Shown in pieces: positions 8,351 through 16,682 of a stretch of DNA of 38,916 nt. Both the position numbers and the translations under genes were made by a program. Positions within the stretch are counted from its first letter, which is position 1, and every line of letters begins with the position of its first letter. Source of the stretch: Pseudomonadales bacterium (GTDB lineage Bacteria > Pseudomonadota > Gammaproteobacteria > Pseudomonadales > Ketobacteraceae); assembly GCA_002708905.1 (NCBI GenBank), contig PAPM01000004.1, forward strand, positions 16,842 to 55,757, written 5' to 3'. A model generated the notes under the pieces. It searched no databases, was not told the origin of the DNA, and saw only the letters and a list, made by a program, of their open reading frames with translations.

Positions 8351-9709
8351 TCAGGCGAAACGTTCCTTCAGGCTGCGCAGCAGTTTCTGGTGGATACCGC
8401 CAAAACCACCATTACTCATGATTACAATATGATCCCCGGGTTGGGCGGAGGCCGTCAACTCGCTCACCAGCTGATCAATATCCCCGGCCAGCCGGGCCGG
8501 GACCCCGCTGGCGGCCACCACAGGCTCCAAATCCCAGTTTAATCCCGGAGGCTGGTACCAGACCACTTCATCCGCCTGCTCGGCCGACGGTGCCAGATGA
8601 GGCTTATGGACCCCCAGGCGCATGGTATTGGAGCGGGGTTCAATCACTGCCACGATCCGCGCCCTGTCCACCTGTTTGCGCAAGCCTTCCAGGGTACTCC
8701 TGATGGCGGTGGGATGATGGGCAAAGTCATCATAGATGGTAATGTCCTGCACCTGCCCCACCACTTCCATGCGCCGCTTGACGCCACCGAATTCACAGAG
8801 TGCCTGTACCCCTTGTTCCGCCGTCACCCCCGCGTGGCGGGCCGCCGCAATGGCGGCAAGGCCATTGTTCACATTGTGTATTCCGGTGAGGCTCCAGGTG
8901 ACGGTGCCGAAACTCTGGTCCTGGTAATGCACTTCAAAACAGGAACCGTCCGCTTGCTTCAGCTCAGCCCACCAACCCCGCTCCCCTATTACCTGCACCG
9001 GAGTCCAGCAACCAATGGCCAGCACCTCCGCCAGATACACATCCGCCTGGGGATGTATCACCAGCCCATTACCTGGCACCGTTCGCACCACATGGTGGAA
9101 CTGCTTTTGAATGGCTTTGATGTCCTCAAAAATATCGGCGTGATCGTACTCCAGGTTATTCAGGATCAGGGTTCGGGGCAGGTAATGAACGAACTTGGAG
9201 CGCTTGTCGAAGAAAGCGGAATCGTACTCGTCCGCCTCAATCACAAAGAAAGGATCTTTGCCCAGCCGCGCAGACACTTTAAAGTTCTGCGGAATACCAC
9301 CGATCAGGTAGCCGGGCTCCATGCCGGCATACTCCAGAATCCAGGCCACCATGGAGGAGGTGGTGGTCTTGCCGTGGGTACCCGCCACCGCGATGACCCA
9401 GCGGCCCTGCAATACGTGATCCCGCAACCATTGTGGTCCTGAGGTATAAGGCAGCCCCCGATCCAGCACATACTCCACCGCCGGATTACCCCGGGACATG
9501 GCGTTACCAATGATCACCAGATCCGGCGCCGGATCCAGCTGGGCAGGATCATAGCCTTCAATCAGTTCGATGCCTTGTTCTTCCAGCTGGGTGCTCATGG
9601 GCGGATAGACATTGGCGTCAGAACCAGTCACCCGGTGTCCCTGCGCTTTGGCCAACAGGGCCAGGCTGCCCATGAACGTGCCACAGATACCCAGAAAATG
9701 TAGGTGCAT
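8351..9709 (-). CDS. mpl: UDP-N-acetylmuramate:L-Ala-gamma-D-Glu-meso-DAP ligase
   Basis: A murein-recycling ligase that joins the recovered tripeptide to UDP-MurNAc in the cytoplasm. Its 452 residues are a typical Mpl length. The Mur-ligase layout is clear: N-terminal FLGICGTFMGSLA, the ATP loop GTHGKTTT at residues 110-117, EADEYDSAFFDKRSKF, then YDDFAHHPTAIRSTLEGLR and the C-terminal EPRSNTMRLG. The EADEYDSAFFDKRSK motif separates Mpl from MurC. An AGGA ribosome site lies 6-9 bases before the ATG. It begins 9 bases after the upstream membrane-protein gene, so the two are co-transcribed. Confidence 0.97.
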   Translation of the reverse strand: MHLHFLGICGTFMGSLALLAKAQGHRVTGSDANVYPPMSTQLEEQGIELIEGYDPAQLDPAPDLVIIGNAMSRGNPAVEYVLDRGLPYTSGPQWLRDHVLQGRWVIAVAGTHGKTTTSSMVAWILEYAGMEPGYLIGGIPQNFKVSARLGKDPFFVIEADEYDSAFFDKRSKFVHYLPRTLILNNLEYDHADIFEDIKAIQKQFHHVVRTVPGNGLVIHPQADVYLAEVLAIGCWTPVQVIGERGWWAELKQADGSCFEVHYQDQSFGTVTWSLTGIHNVNNGLAAIAAARHAGVTAEQGVQALCEFGGVKRRMEVVGQVQDITIYDDFAHHPTAIRSTLEGLRKQVDRARIVAVIEPRSNTMRLGVHKPHLAPSAEQADEVVWYQPPGLNWDLEPVVAASGVPARLAGDIDQLVSELTASAQPGDHIVIMSNGGFGGIHQKLLRSLKERFA

Positions 9710-9718
9710 ATACGAATC

Positions 9719-10276
9719 CTATTCAGTCGGTGTTTGGGCCTGTCTCAACGCCTCAAGGGCTTCCGGAGGTAAAAATACATCGCTCAGCAACAGAACCACC
9801 ACCCAAATGGTGATGGATAGCAGATTGCCCTGCAGCCGGCCCAATTGCATTGACCCTGCGTAAATCCAGCCTTTCACCAGAATATCCCAAATCAGCACCA
9901 CCAACAGGGCAAGCCGGGATGCCGTACTCAATAGCCCTTCGCCGGCGCCGGTCACGATGTAAAGCTGCAGGGGAAGAATAATGAGGCTCAGCAAAAGGTC
10001 GGTGCCCAGGCACGCGGTCATGGCCTGCACATAGCGGCTGTCCAGCCCTTTGAAGCGCAGTATCCCCCACACCATGACAAGCCAGGCCCCCAGCGCCACT
10101 GTCACGCCCAGTAGCTGCTGCTCCATGTACAGGGGTTCCAACGTCATGATGATCCCGGCCCCCAGGGCCAGCTCCACCAACACCAGCACAATCAACAATA
10201 CAGGGGAATAAGGGACATCCTGTGGCCCCCTGCGAAACAGACACATCTGCCAGAACAGCGCTAACAACGGCTTCAA
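9719..10276 (-). CDS. Uncharacterised inner-membrane protein in the mpl operon
   Basis: A protein of about 185 residues with four or five hydrophobic segments (about residues 24-45, 60-80, 90-120, 125-145 and 150-172) and a short charged start (FRRGPQDVPYSP). I do not recognise a family with certainty; a Yip1-like fold is possible. I chose the TTG at 10276 because AGGAG lies exactly 5 bases upstream. The frame remains open to 10441, but that would overlap the divergent pfp start and its ribosome site, and the extra residues lack any pattern. The stop is 9 bases from mpl, so it is the first gene of the mpl-smr transcription unit. Confidence 0.7.
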   Translation of the reverse strand: MKPLLALFWQMCLFRRGPQDVPYSPVLLIVLVLVELALGAGIIMTLEPLYMEQQLLGVTVALGAWLVMVWGILRFKGLDSRYVQAMTACLGTDLLLSLIILPLQLYIVTGAGEGLLSTASRLALLVVLIWDILVKGWIYAGSMQLGRLQGNLLSITIWVVVLLLSDVFLPPEALEALRQAQTPTE

Positions 10277-10433
10277 AACAACTCCTGGTCCCGGTTGGGA
10301 GAAAAACAGAGGGGCATTGTGCCAAAAGCCCCCGAGGCTGAGCAACACAACATGAAACCGGCTGCCTTTTGCTATATCATGCCGCCGTTCCAAGCAGGGT
10401 TCCAAAAATAAAGGGTTAGTCTCGGGAGAATAC

Positions 10434-11696
10434 ATGGCCACGAAAAATGCATTCTACGCCCAATCCGGCGGGGTGACAGCGGTGATCAACGCCAGCGCCT
10501 GCGGCGTAATCGAGACTGCGCGCAAGCACCCTGACAAAATCGGTAAGGTGTATGCCGGCAACAATGGCATTATTGGGGCCCTGACGGAAGACCTGATCGA
10601 TACCAGCCTGGAATCCGACGACGCCATTGCCGCCCTCAAGCACACCCCCGGGGGTGCATTCGGCTCCTGCCGCTACAAGCTGCGCAGCTTTGAGGAAAAC
10701 CAGCGGGAATACGAACGCCTGGTGGAAGTGTTCAAGGCCCACAACATCGGTTATTTCTTCTATAACGGTGGCGGCGATTCCCAGGACACCGCTCACAAAG
10801 TCTCCCAGATTTCAGAGAAAATGGGTTACCCCATTACCTGCATCGGCATTCCCAAGACTGTGGACAACGACCTGCCCTTTACGGACTGCAGCCCGGGGTT
10901 CGGTTCTGTCGCCAAATATGTGGCCATTTCCATCCGCGAAGGTGCGCTGGATGTGGCCTCCATGTGCGAGTCCTCCACCAAGATTTTTATCCTGGAGGTG
11001 ATGGGTCGTCATGCCGGCTGGATCGCCGCCGCCGGCGCCCTGGCCCGACAGGACGGTTTTCCTGCGCCCCAGATCATTGTGTTCCCCGAGGTACCGTTTG
11101 AGCAGGAGGATTTCCTGGCCAAGGTCCAGCAATCGGTGAAAAAGGACGGCTATTGCGCCATTGTGGTGTCCGAAGGGGCCCAACGCCGGGACGGCACCTT
11201 CCTGGCGGATTCCGGCGGCAAAGACGCCTTTGGCCATACCCAGCTGGGGGGCGTTGCTCCTTACCTGGCTCACTTGATCAAGAAAGAACTGGGTTATAAA
11301 TACCATTGGGCCCTGGCGGATTACCTGCAGCGGGCGGCCCGCCACATTGCCTCGGCCACCGACGTGGACCACGCCTATGCCATGGGGCAATCTGCGGTGG
11401 AGTTTGCCCTGGCCGGCAAGAACGCCATCATGCCCATCATTGTGCGCAATCCCGGCGACGAATACAGCTGGTCCATCGGCGAGGCCAACCTGGCCGATGT
11501 GGCCAACGTGGAACAGAAGATGCCGCGGGATTTCATCAGTGAATGCGGCTTTGATGTCACCGAGCAATGCCTGAACTACCTGCAACCGCTGATTCAGGGG
11601 GAGTCCTATCCACCCTACCAGAACGGCATCCCCATGATCGCGCAGCTGAAAAAAGCAAAAGTGGAGAAGGTGCTGAATACACACTTCAGTATCTAA
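10434..11696 (+). CDS. pfp: Pyrophosphate-dependent 6-phosphofructokinase
   Basis: It interconverts fructose-6-phosphate and fructose-1,6-bisphosphate with PPi/Pi in place of ATP/ADP, so glycolysis can run reversibly here. It has 420 residues. The phosphoryl-donor loop reads GGGDS at residues 112-116, where ATP enzymes have GGDGS, and the catalytic motif is PKTVDND (140-146); the lysine in this motif is typical of PPi enzymes. MGRHAGW follows at residue 190. GGGAGA lies 4 bases before the ATG. It is divergent from the membrane-protein/mpl operon. The PPi it uses would be competed for by the inorganic pyrophosphatase encoded at 33621. Confidence 0.93.
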   Translation: MATKNAFYAQSGGVTAVINASACGVIETARKHPDKIGKVYAGNNGIIGALTEDLIDTSLESDDAIAALKHTPGGAFGSCRYKLRSFEENQREYERLVEVFKAHNIGYFFYNGGGDSQDTAHKVSQISEKMGYPITCIGIPKTVDNDLPFTDCSPGFGSVAKYVAISIREGALDVASMCESSTKIFILEVMGRHAGWIAAAGALARQDGFPAPQIIVFPEVPFEQEDFLAKVQQSVKKDGYCAIVVSEGAQRRDGTFLADSGGKDAFGHTQLGGVAPYLAHLIKKELGYKYHWALADYLQRAARHIASATDVDHAYAMGQSAVEFALAGKNAIMPIIVRNPGDEYSWSIGEANLADVANVEQKMPRDFISECGFDVTEQCLNYLQPLIQGESYPPYQNGIPMIAQLKKAKVEKVLNTHFSI

Positions 11697-11756
11697 TGTG
11701 CTTTAGCGTATAGTACCGACACGGACATCGGTAAACTGACTGAAGAGAGTTGCGTT

Positions 11757-12200
11757 TTGGAGTTTAAGCCTACTGAGCCGCTCATATTACATTTGCAAAA
11801 AGTCATTCATTGGGCGGTGCGATTACTCGCCATCCTGATGGTGTTTGTCATTGTAATGGGGGTTATCGATGTGGGCTGGACGCTGTACCAAAAGCTGGTG
11901 AGCCCGCCCATCTATATACTCACCATATCCGATATGCTCGCCACCTTCGGCGCCTTCATGGCAGTCCTGATCGCTATCGAGATTTTCATCAATATAACCA
12001 TCTATCTGCGCGATGATGTGATCCACGTTAAGATCGTAATGGCCACGGCATTGATGGCGATTGCCCGGAAGATCATTATTCTCGATATGGACAAGATGGA
12101 ACCTTCATACCTGTATGCCATTGCCGCTATTATGCTGGCCACCAGTGTGGGCTATTGGCTCATCCACAAATTACCCCGCAAAAACCACGAGGAAGACTGA
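11757..12200 (+). CDS. PsiE-like membrane protein
   Basis: A 147-residue inner-membrane protein of the phosphate-starvation-inducible E family. Four hydrophobic helices lie at about residues 18-38, 52-74, 84-103 and 112-132. The stretch VLIAIEIFINITIYL and the following charged turn are typical of the family. It starts with TTG at 11757, with GAAGAGAG 7 bases upstream; no ATG or GTG is better placed. It lies 60 bases after pfp and may be read through. Its biochemical function is unknown in any organism I can name. Confidence 0.82.
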   Translation: MEFKPTEPLILHLQKVIHWAVRLLAILMVFVIVMGVIDVGWTLYQKLVSPPIYILTISDMLATFGAFMAVLIAIEIFINITIYLRDDVIHVKIVMATALMAIARKIIILDMDKMEPSYLYAIAAIMLATSVGYWLIHKLPRKNHEED

Positions 12201-12234
12201 ACCAGCCTTCCCCAGGATAGACTCACACTTTTTC

Positions 12235-13158
12235 CTAACCAGCACTCAAAACGGGCGCTTTGCCCTCTTCCGCCTGATAAACTTCGGGATGGCGACGGGA
12301 ATCCTGGATCGCCCGCCAGGCCAGCGGAATATAGCGCAGACGCTCCGGCACCAGGGGATAAAAAGTCCGCACTGACCAGGCAAACAGCTTAAAAAGTCGC
12401 TGGTCGGTCTTGGTATAACGCACATTAAACTTACGGCGGAAATTCTGCGGCAGGGTAGCCACTGTTATCTTGTGTATGCCCCACCCCATGACGGTCATGA
12501 GTAACTTAAACAGGGGCATGGGTAACAGCTTCAGCTCCGGAGGGCGGGGATAACCGGCGTAGAACTTCGGGTCCATCAGATCGTCCAGCACAGCGCCCCA
12601 CTGCAGCCGCTCTTCAATAATGTAATCAAACTGCTGCCAGTATTCGTCCTGGGTCTGGGGAATGTATTTTTTCGGAATCCCCAACAGGGCTCCCATACGC
12701 TGCCATTCGCTGAACATCTGCGCCCGCTCTTCCCGGCTGACCGGCCTTCCGAAATACTCATACATGCGCAGAGTGGCATCAAAACCGGTGATGTGAACCC
12801 AGGAGTAAGCTTCCGGGTCCAGCGCATGATATTTATTGCCGTCCTTGTCCACGCCTTTGATTTGACGGTGTAACTCCCGCAACTGGTGCCCCATGGCAAT
12901 CGCCTTCTCCGGCCGGGAATACACAACCGGCCACAGCAATTTGGTCGAGTTTTTAGCTCGGCCCCAGGGATCGTATTTGTATTTCTTATCCTTGGAAACC
13001 GCCACATCGATCACCGGGTGGGCTGACTGCAGTACAAAGGCCTGGGGCAGCATAAGATGAAAAAGGTAGGAGCCGAAATCCCGCCAGGTTTTGGAATCGG
13101 GACCCAAAGGTTGTAAATCAGGTTTGTTTTGTTTTTGTTGTACGCCGGCCGCCTGCAC
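12235..13158 (-). CDS. MpaB/rubber-oxygenase family protein (DUF2236)
   Basis: A 307-residue putative heme-dependent oxygenase of the latex-clearing/MpaB family. Supporting stretches are LQSAHPVIDVAV near the N-terminus and HALDPEAYSWVHITGFDATLRMYEYFGRP in the middle, which holds the conserved helical core. The substrate cannot be read from sequence. I chose the GTG at 13158 because GGAGG lies 6 bases upstream; the frame extends to a TTG at 13221 without a ribosome site. It sits downstream of a TetR regulator on the same strand, with a GTGAC-N6-GTCAC operator-like site 64 bases upstream of the start, so control by that regulator is likely. There is no signal peptide. Confidence 0.8.
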   Translation of the reverse strand: MQAAGVQQKQNKPDLQPLGPDSKTWRDFGSYLFHLMLPQAFVLQSAHPVIDVAVSKDKKYKYDPWGRAKNSTKLLWPVVYSRPEKAIAMGHQLRELHRQIKGVDKDGNKYHALDPEAYSWVHITGFDATLRMYEYFGRPVSREERAQMFSEWQRMGALLGIPKKYIPQTQDEYWQQFDYIIEERLQWGAVLDDLMDPKFYAGYPRPPELKLLPMPLFKLLMTVMGWGIHKITVATLPQNFRRKFNVRYTKTDQRLFKLFAWSVRTFYPLVPERLRYIPLAWRAIQDSRRHPEVYQAEEGKAPVLSAG

Positions 13159-13221
13159 AATAATCCTCCACGAGCTCAATGAGACAACGTACAAATTATG
13201 TCCTGACGACCCAAAAATCAA

Positions 13222-13237
13222 GTGACTATACGGTCAC
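13222..13237. promoter_or_regulatory. Likely TetR-family operator
   Basis: GTGAC TATACG GTCAC is an inverted repeat with 5-base arms and a 6-base spacer, the size and form used by many TetR-type repressors. It lies between the regulator gene and the MpaB-type gene, upstream of the latter's start. Confidence 0.5.
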
Positions 13238-13324
13238 ATATCGGGCGAAAACGGCCAAGTAGCTCGAATGACTACTGCAAACAACCGGAAGGAATTACCG
13301 AATAATTAATATTTCCCTTTTAAT

Positions 13325-13933
13325 TCAGGGAGCTAGCAGCGGGCGCAAATAGTTCTCAGCAAACGCACGCAGACTTTCCTCGTTGCCGGGATTGATTACC
13401 CCTTTGGGGCTCAGCATCAAAGACTGACTGAGCCGCAACAGCATTTCGGACATCATCTGCGCATCCCCATCCCGAAGGTGACCAATCTTTTGCGCCCGCT
13501 CAATCTGGGTAGCCAGATAGTGGCGGGAAAAACTCATGATCACTTCAAAATCGGTGGTGAGATACGGCAGGACATGGTCCGGCTCGGTTTTCAGCAGGCG
13601 TTGTAATACTTCATTGCTATTTACCAGGCCGCCGAATTGAACGAATGCCTCCAGCAGCGCATCCAACGCTGAACTGGTTTCCTTAATGGCATTTTCAATG
13701 ATGACCAGATGGCGTTGCAGCTCACGAAAAATAACAGCCTTGAACAACTGATCCTTTTCGCTGAAACGTCGATACAGGGTTGCACGTCCCATGCCGGCAC
13801 GCTTGGCCACGTCTTCCATGGTGGTTCGGCGTAAGCCGTATTCGATATACAGAGATCGTGCGCTATCCAGAATCCTTTGGTTTGTAGAGTCCTCGTCCTC
13901 TTTGAGGAAGGCTTTGGGTATTTCAAGATTCAC
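13325..13933 (-). CDS. TetR/AcrR family transcriptional regulator
   Basis: A 202-residue DNA-binding repressor. The N-terminal helix-turn-helix (about residues 16-62) reads RILDSARSLYIEYGLRRTT, then MEDVAKRAGMGRATLYRRF, a textbook TetR pattern. The C-terminal ligand domain is not assignable. It starts with GTG at 13933, with AGGAC 8 bases upstream. It lies 166 bases before the MpaB-type gene and is the obvious candidate to control it. A TATAAT (minus strand, about 13971-13976) may be its own -10, with the small inverted repeat CGAGT-N4-ACTCG (13980-13993) just upstream. Confidence 0.92.
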   Translation of the reverse strand: MNLEIPKAFLKEDEDSTNQRILDSARSLYIEYGLRRTTMEDVAKRAGMGRATLYRRFSEKDQLFKAVIFRELQRHLVIIENAIKETSSALDALLEAFVQFGGLVNSNEVLQRLLKTEPDHVLPYLTTDFEVIMSFSRHYLATQIERAQKIGHLRDGDAQMMSEMLLRLSQSLMLSPKGVINPGNEESLRAFAENYLRPLLAP

Positions 13934-14013
13934 GCTATTACGTCCTGTTCATTGTCGCTGATTATTGTGATTATATGCGCGAGTGGCGACTCGATCTGTC
14001 CGCAACGTTCAGA

Positions 14014-14883
14014 CTAGTCAAAGATCACAGTCTTGTTACCGTGAATCACCACTCGATCCTCCAGATGGTAACGCAAACCGCGCGCCAGCACGATTTTTTC
14101 CACATCTTTGCCCAGCCTCACCAAATCGTCTTTGTTGTGGCGATGACTGATGCGCTCCACATCCTGCTCAATGATAGGCCCCTGATCCAGGTCCTGGGTC
14201 ACATAATGGCAGGTAGCACCGATTAATTTCACGCCCCGGTCGTAGGCTTGGTAATACGGGTTGGCGCCGATAAAGGAAGGCAGGAAGCTGTGATGGATAT
14301 TGATAACCTGCCCGGAGTAGCGTTTGCAGATTTCCGCCGGCAGGATCTGCATGTATCGGGCTAGTACGATTGTACCAGCATCATACTGTTGCAGCAGGGC
14401 ATCCACAGCCTGGAAGTGAGGAGACTTGTCGGCTTTGTCCACCGGCACATGATGGAAAGGAATGCCATGCCACTCCACCATTCCGCGCAGGTTGTCGTGG
14501 TTGGCAATCACCGCACTGATATCACAATAAAGCTCACCACTGTGCCAGCGATAAAGAATGTCGGCCAGACAATGGGAGGCATGGCTGGCGAGGATAACGA
14601 CTTTCTTGCGTTCGCTGGAATCGTTAATAAACCAGCTCATTTTGAACTCGTCGGCCAATACTGCGAAGCGCCGCTTGAATTCTTCGATACCCACGTTCAG
14701 CGAATCGGCGCGCATTTCATTGCGCATGAAGAACCAGCCTGGATCGCCCGGCGACAGGCTGGGCTCCGAGTGATAGCTGGCTTCCGTCAGCCAGCCCTGG
14801 TGGTCGCTGACGAACTCACTGACTTTGGCAACGATACCCACACGATCCGGACAGCGAATAACGAGGCGATAAGTATGTTCCAT
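14014..14883 (-). CDS. purU: Formyltetrahydrofolate deformylase
   Basis: It hydrolyses 10-formyl-THF to THF and formate, balancing one-carbon pools and feeding PurT. It has 289 residues. An ACT domain (1-85, starting with CPDRVGIVAKVSEF) is followed by the formyltransferase-type domain, with catalytic N195-H197 in NIHHSFLPSF and D233 in QDLDQGP. This is the standard PurU layout and length. It is transcribed alone, between the kinase/phosphatase gene and the TetR gene. Confidence 0.96.
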   Translation of the reverse strand: MEHTYRLVIRCPDRVGIVAKVSEFVSDHQGWLTEASYHSEPSLSPGDPGWFFMRNEMRADSLNVGIEEFKRRFAVLADEFKMSWFINDSSERKKVVILASHASHCLADILYRWHSGELYCDISAVIANHDNLRGMVEWHGIPFHHVPVDKADKSPHFQAVDALLQQYDAGTIVLARYMQILPAEICKRYSGQVINIHHSFLPSFIGANPYYQAYDRGVKLIGATCHYVTQDLDQGPIIEQDVERISHRHNKDDLVRLGKDVEKIVLARGLRYHLEDRVVIHGNKTVIFD

Positions 14884-14941
14884 TAGAATTCCAACTTGCT
14901 AACAGTGCGGTGACATTAGGCGCGCCAGTATATACGGATTC

Positions 14942-16672
14942 CTAATTCAGCCACAAACCCAGGGTGAGCAAATTGGTTACCAGCAGCGCCAACGCCAGCC
15001 AACGCCAGAACCGGGCCGGATCGCGCTCCAGCAAGGGCCGCTGCTCCACTTTAAGGAAATCCGGATTGGGGTTTTTGAGATCGTGAACGAATTCCGACAT
15101 TGAGTCATAACGCAGATCGGCGTTGGTCTGCAGCGCCTTGCGCAAAGCCCCGTCCAACCACAGGGGCACCATCGGATTCCGCCGATAGGCCGGAATGTAT
15201 TTCAGATCCAGGAATTCTGATGCAGTATTGGCTTTTTGGAAGGCTTCCCCAAACGGGTGCTTGCCGGTCAGCAACTCATAGAGCACCACCGCCAGGGAGA
15301 ACTGATCACTCTTTTCGGAGCGGGGACGTTGCAGACGGTATTCAGGGGCAGAATAATCCAGCGTGCCTAAAGCCCGTTCCCGCTCGAAACTGGTGGCAAT
15401 CTCATCCACCCCCGCCACATACACAGAGCCGAAATCAATGATCACCGGGTCGTCGCCTTTCATCACGATATTGTCAGGCTTGATATCCTGGTGCAGGGTT
15501 TCCCGCCGATGGAAAGCACGCAGCCCCTGCACGATCTTTTCCCCCAGACTGACAACAACAGCCACATCCAGGGTTTTCTCCTGCTCCAACAGCTTGGCCA
15601 GGGTGGGCCCGGGCAGATCTTCGGTCAGGTAATAAAGAAAGCGGCGCTGGGGTGCGTCCACCACTTTCACCACATAGGGCGAATCAATGCGACGCCCCAC
15701 CCACTCCTCCATAATGAAGCGCTCAATGTAGGCCGCATCATCCCCATAGTTCACCGATGGGGTTTTCATAATGGCGCATTGACCACTACCTTCATGCCGG
15801 ACCCGGTATAACTGGCTGCGCTGGCTGGCATGAACCTGTTCCAACACACGCCAACCGTCCAGCTTGAGCCCCACTTCCAGTTCAGGGGGAAAGGGTAGCT
15901 GCCGCAGTGTCTGCAACACATCTTCGTTGGTTTCCTGTCCCAACTGCTCCACGCGCACCCATTGGCAGGTCAGATTGTCCGTACTCTGATTTTCCAACGC
16001 CTGTTGTACCAGTGTTTCCACCAGACACTGCGGATTATCCTGATGATCAAGCAAAGTGCTCAGCATTACTTTGTGGTCGACATACTCATGGACGCCGTCC
16101 GTGGTCAGCAGAAACTGGTCCCCCGGTTCCAGCTCTACCACCTTCAGGTCCACATCCAGATTGAGATCGATACCCAGGGCGCGTGACAGATAGTTTTGCG
16201 ATGCTGAAATACGGGCGGTGTGATCCCGGGTCAACTGTTCCAGCGCACCATCCCGAATCCGCCAGACCCGGGAATCCCCCACATGAAAAATATAAGCCGA
16301 TCTGGACTTCAGAATCACACTGCTGAAGGTGGTGACATAACCTTTTTCTGCCTCCAGATAACGTTGCCCCTGCCCGAACAACCAGCGGTTCAATGCGGTC
16401 AGCACTTTATGGGCAGACTGTTTTACACTCCAGGAATCCGGCGTCGAATAGTAATCGTTAACAAAGCCGGTAATGGCGATTTCGGAGGCTTCCCGCCCCG
16501 CTTCCGCCGCACTCACACCATCGGCAATGGCCGCCACAATCCCTTTCCGGTTCAACAGGGAACCTTCGGGGATTTTGATGGCCATGCTGTCTTCGTTCTG
16601 GGCTTTGACACCGGCACTGCTGAACTGGGCTGCAGTGACAGTTAATTGTTGTTTGGTATTTTCAATAGTCAT
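14942..16672 (-). CDS. Bifunctional PP2C phosphatase / Ser-Thr kinase with C-terminal membrane anchor
   Basis: A 576-residue signalling fusion. The N-terminal part (about 1-240) is a PP2C-type phosphatase, with IADGVSAAEAG, HVGDSRVWR, LTTDGVHEYV and DNLTCQWV as metal-binding motifs. The second part (about 265-530) is a Hanks-type kinase with HQDIKPDN at residues 394-401 (Gln replaces the usual Arg of HRD) and DFG at 413-415. The C-terminus has one hydrophobic helix (about 553-572). It begins 10 bases after the nitrate/nitrite transporter stop, so it is the second gene of that sigma-54 unit. The same gene neighbours nitrate transport genes in pseudomonads. Its target is unknown; the transporter or the nitrate reductase is the natural guess. 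Confidence 0.93.
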   Translation of the reverse strand: MTIENTKQQLTVTAAQFSSAGVKAQNEDSMAIKIPEGSLLNRKGIVAAIADGVSAAEAGREASEIAITGFVNDYYSTPDSWSVKQSAHKVLTALNRWLFGQGQRYLEAEKGYVTTFSSVILKSRSAYIFHVGDSRVWRIRDGALEQLTRDHTARISASQNYLSRALGIDLNLDVDLKVVELEPGDQFLLTTDGVHEYVDHKVMLSTLLDHQDNPQCLVETLVQQALENQSTDNLTCQWVRVEQLGQETNEDVLQTLRQLPFPPELEVGLKLDGWRVLEQVHASQRSQLYRVRHEGSGQCAIMKTPSVNYGDDAAYIERFIMEEWVGRRIDSPYVVKVVDAPQRRFLYYLTEDLPGPTLAKLLEQEKTLDVAVVVSLGEKIVQGLRAFHRRETLHQDIKPDNIVMKGDDPVIIDFGSVYVAGVDEIATSFERERALGTLDYSAPEYRLQRPRSEKSDQFSLAVVLYELLTGKHPFGEAFQKANTASEFLDLKYIPAYRRNPMVPLWLDGALRKALQTNADLRYDSMSEFVHDLKNPNPDFLKVEQRPLLERDPARFWRWLALALLVTNLLTLGLWLN

Positions 16673-16682
16673 TAATCGTTGA

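Noticed and set aside
8597-9442. 281-codon frame antisense to mpl
   Set aside because: It is a shadow of mpl, rich in His, Gly and Gln as expected from reverse reading of biased codons.
10812-11684. 290-codon frame antisense to pfp
   Set aside because: Same reason: pfp is unambiguous on the other strand.
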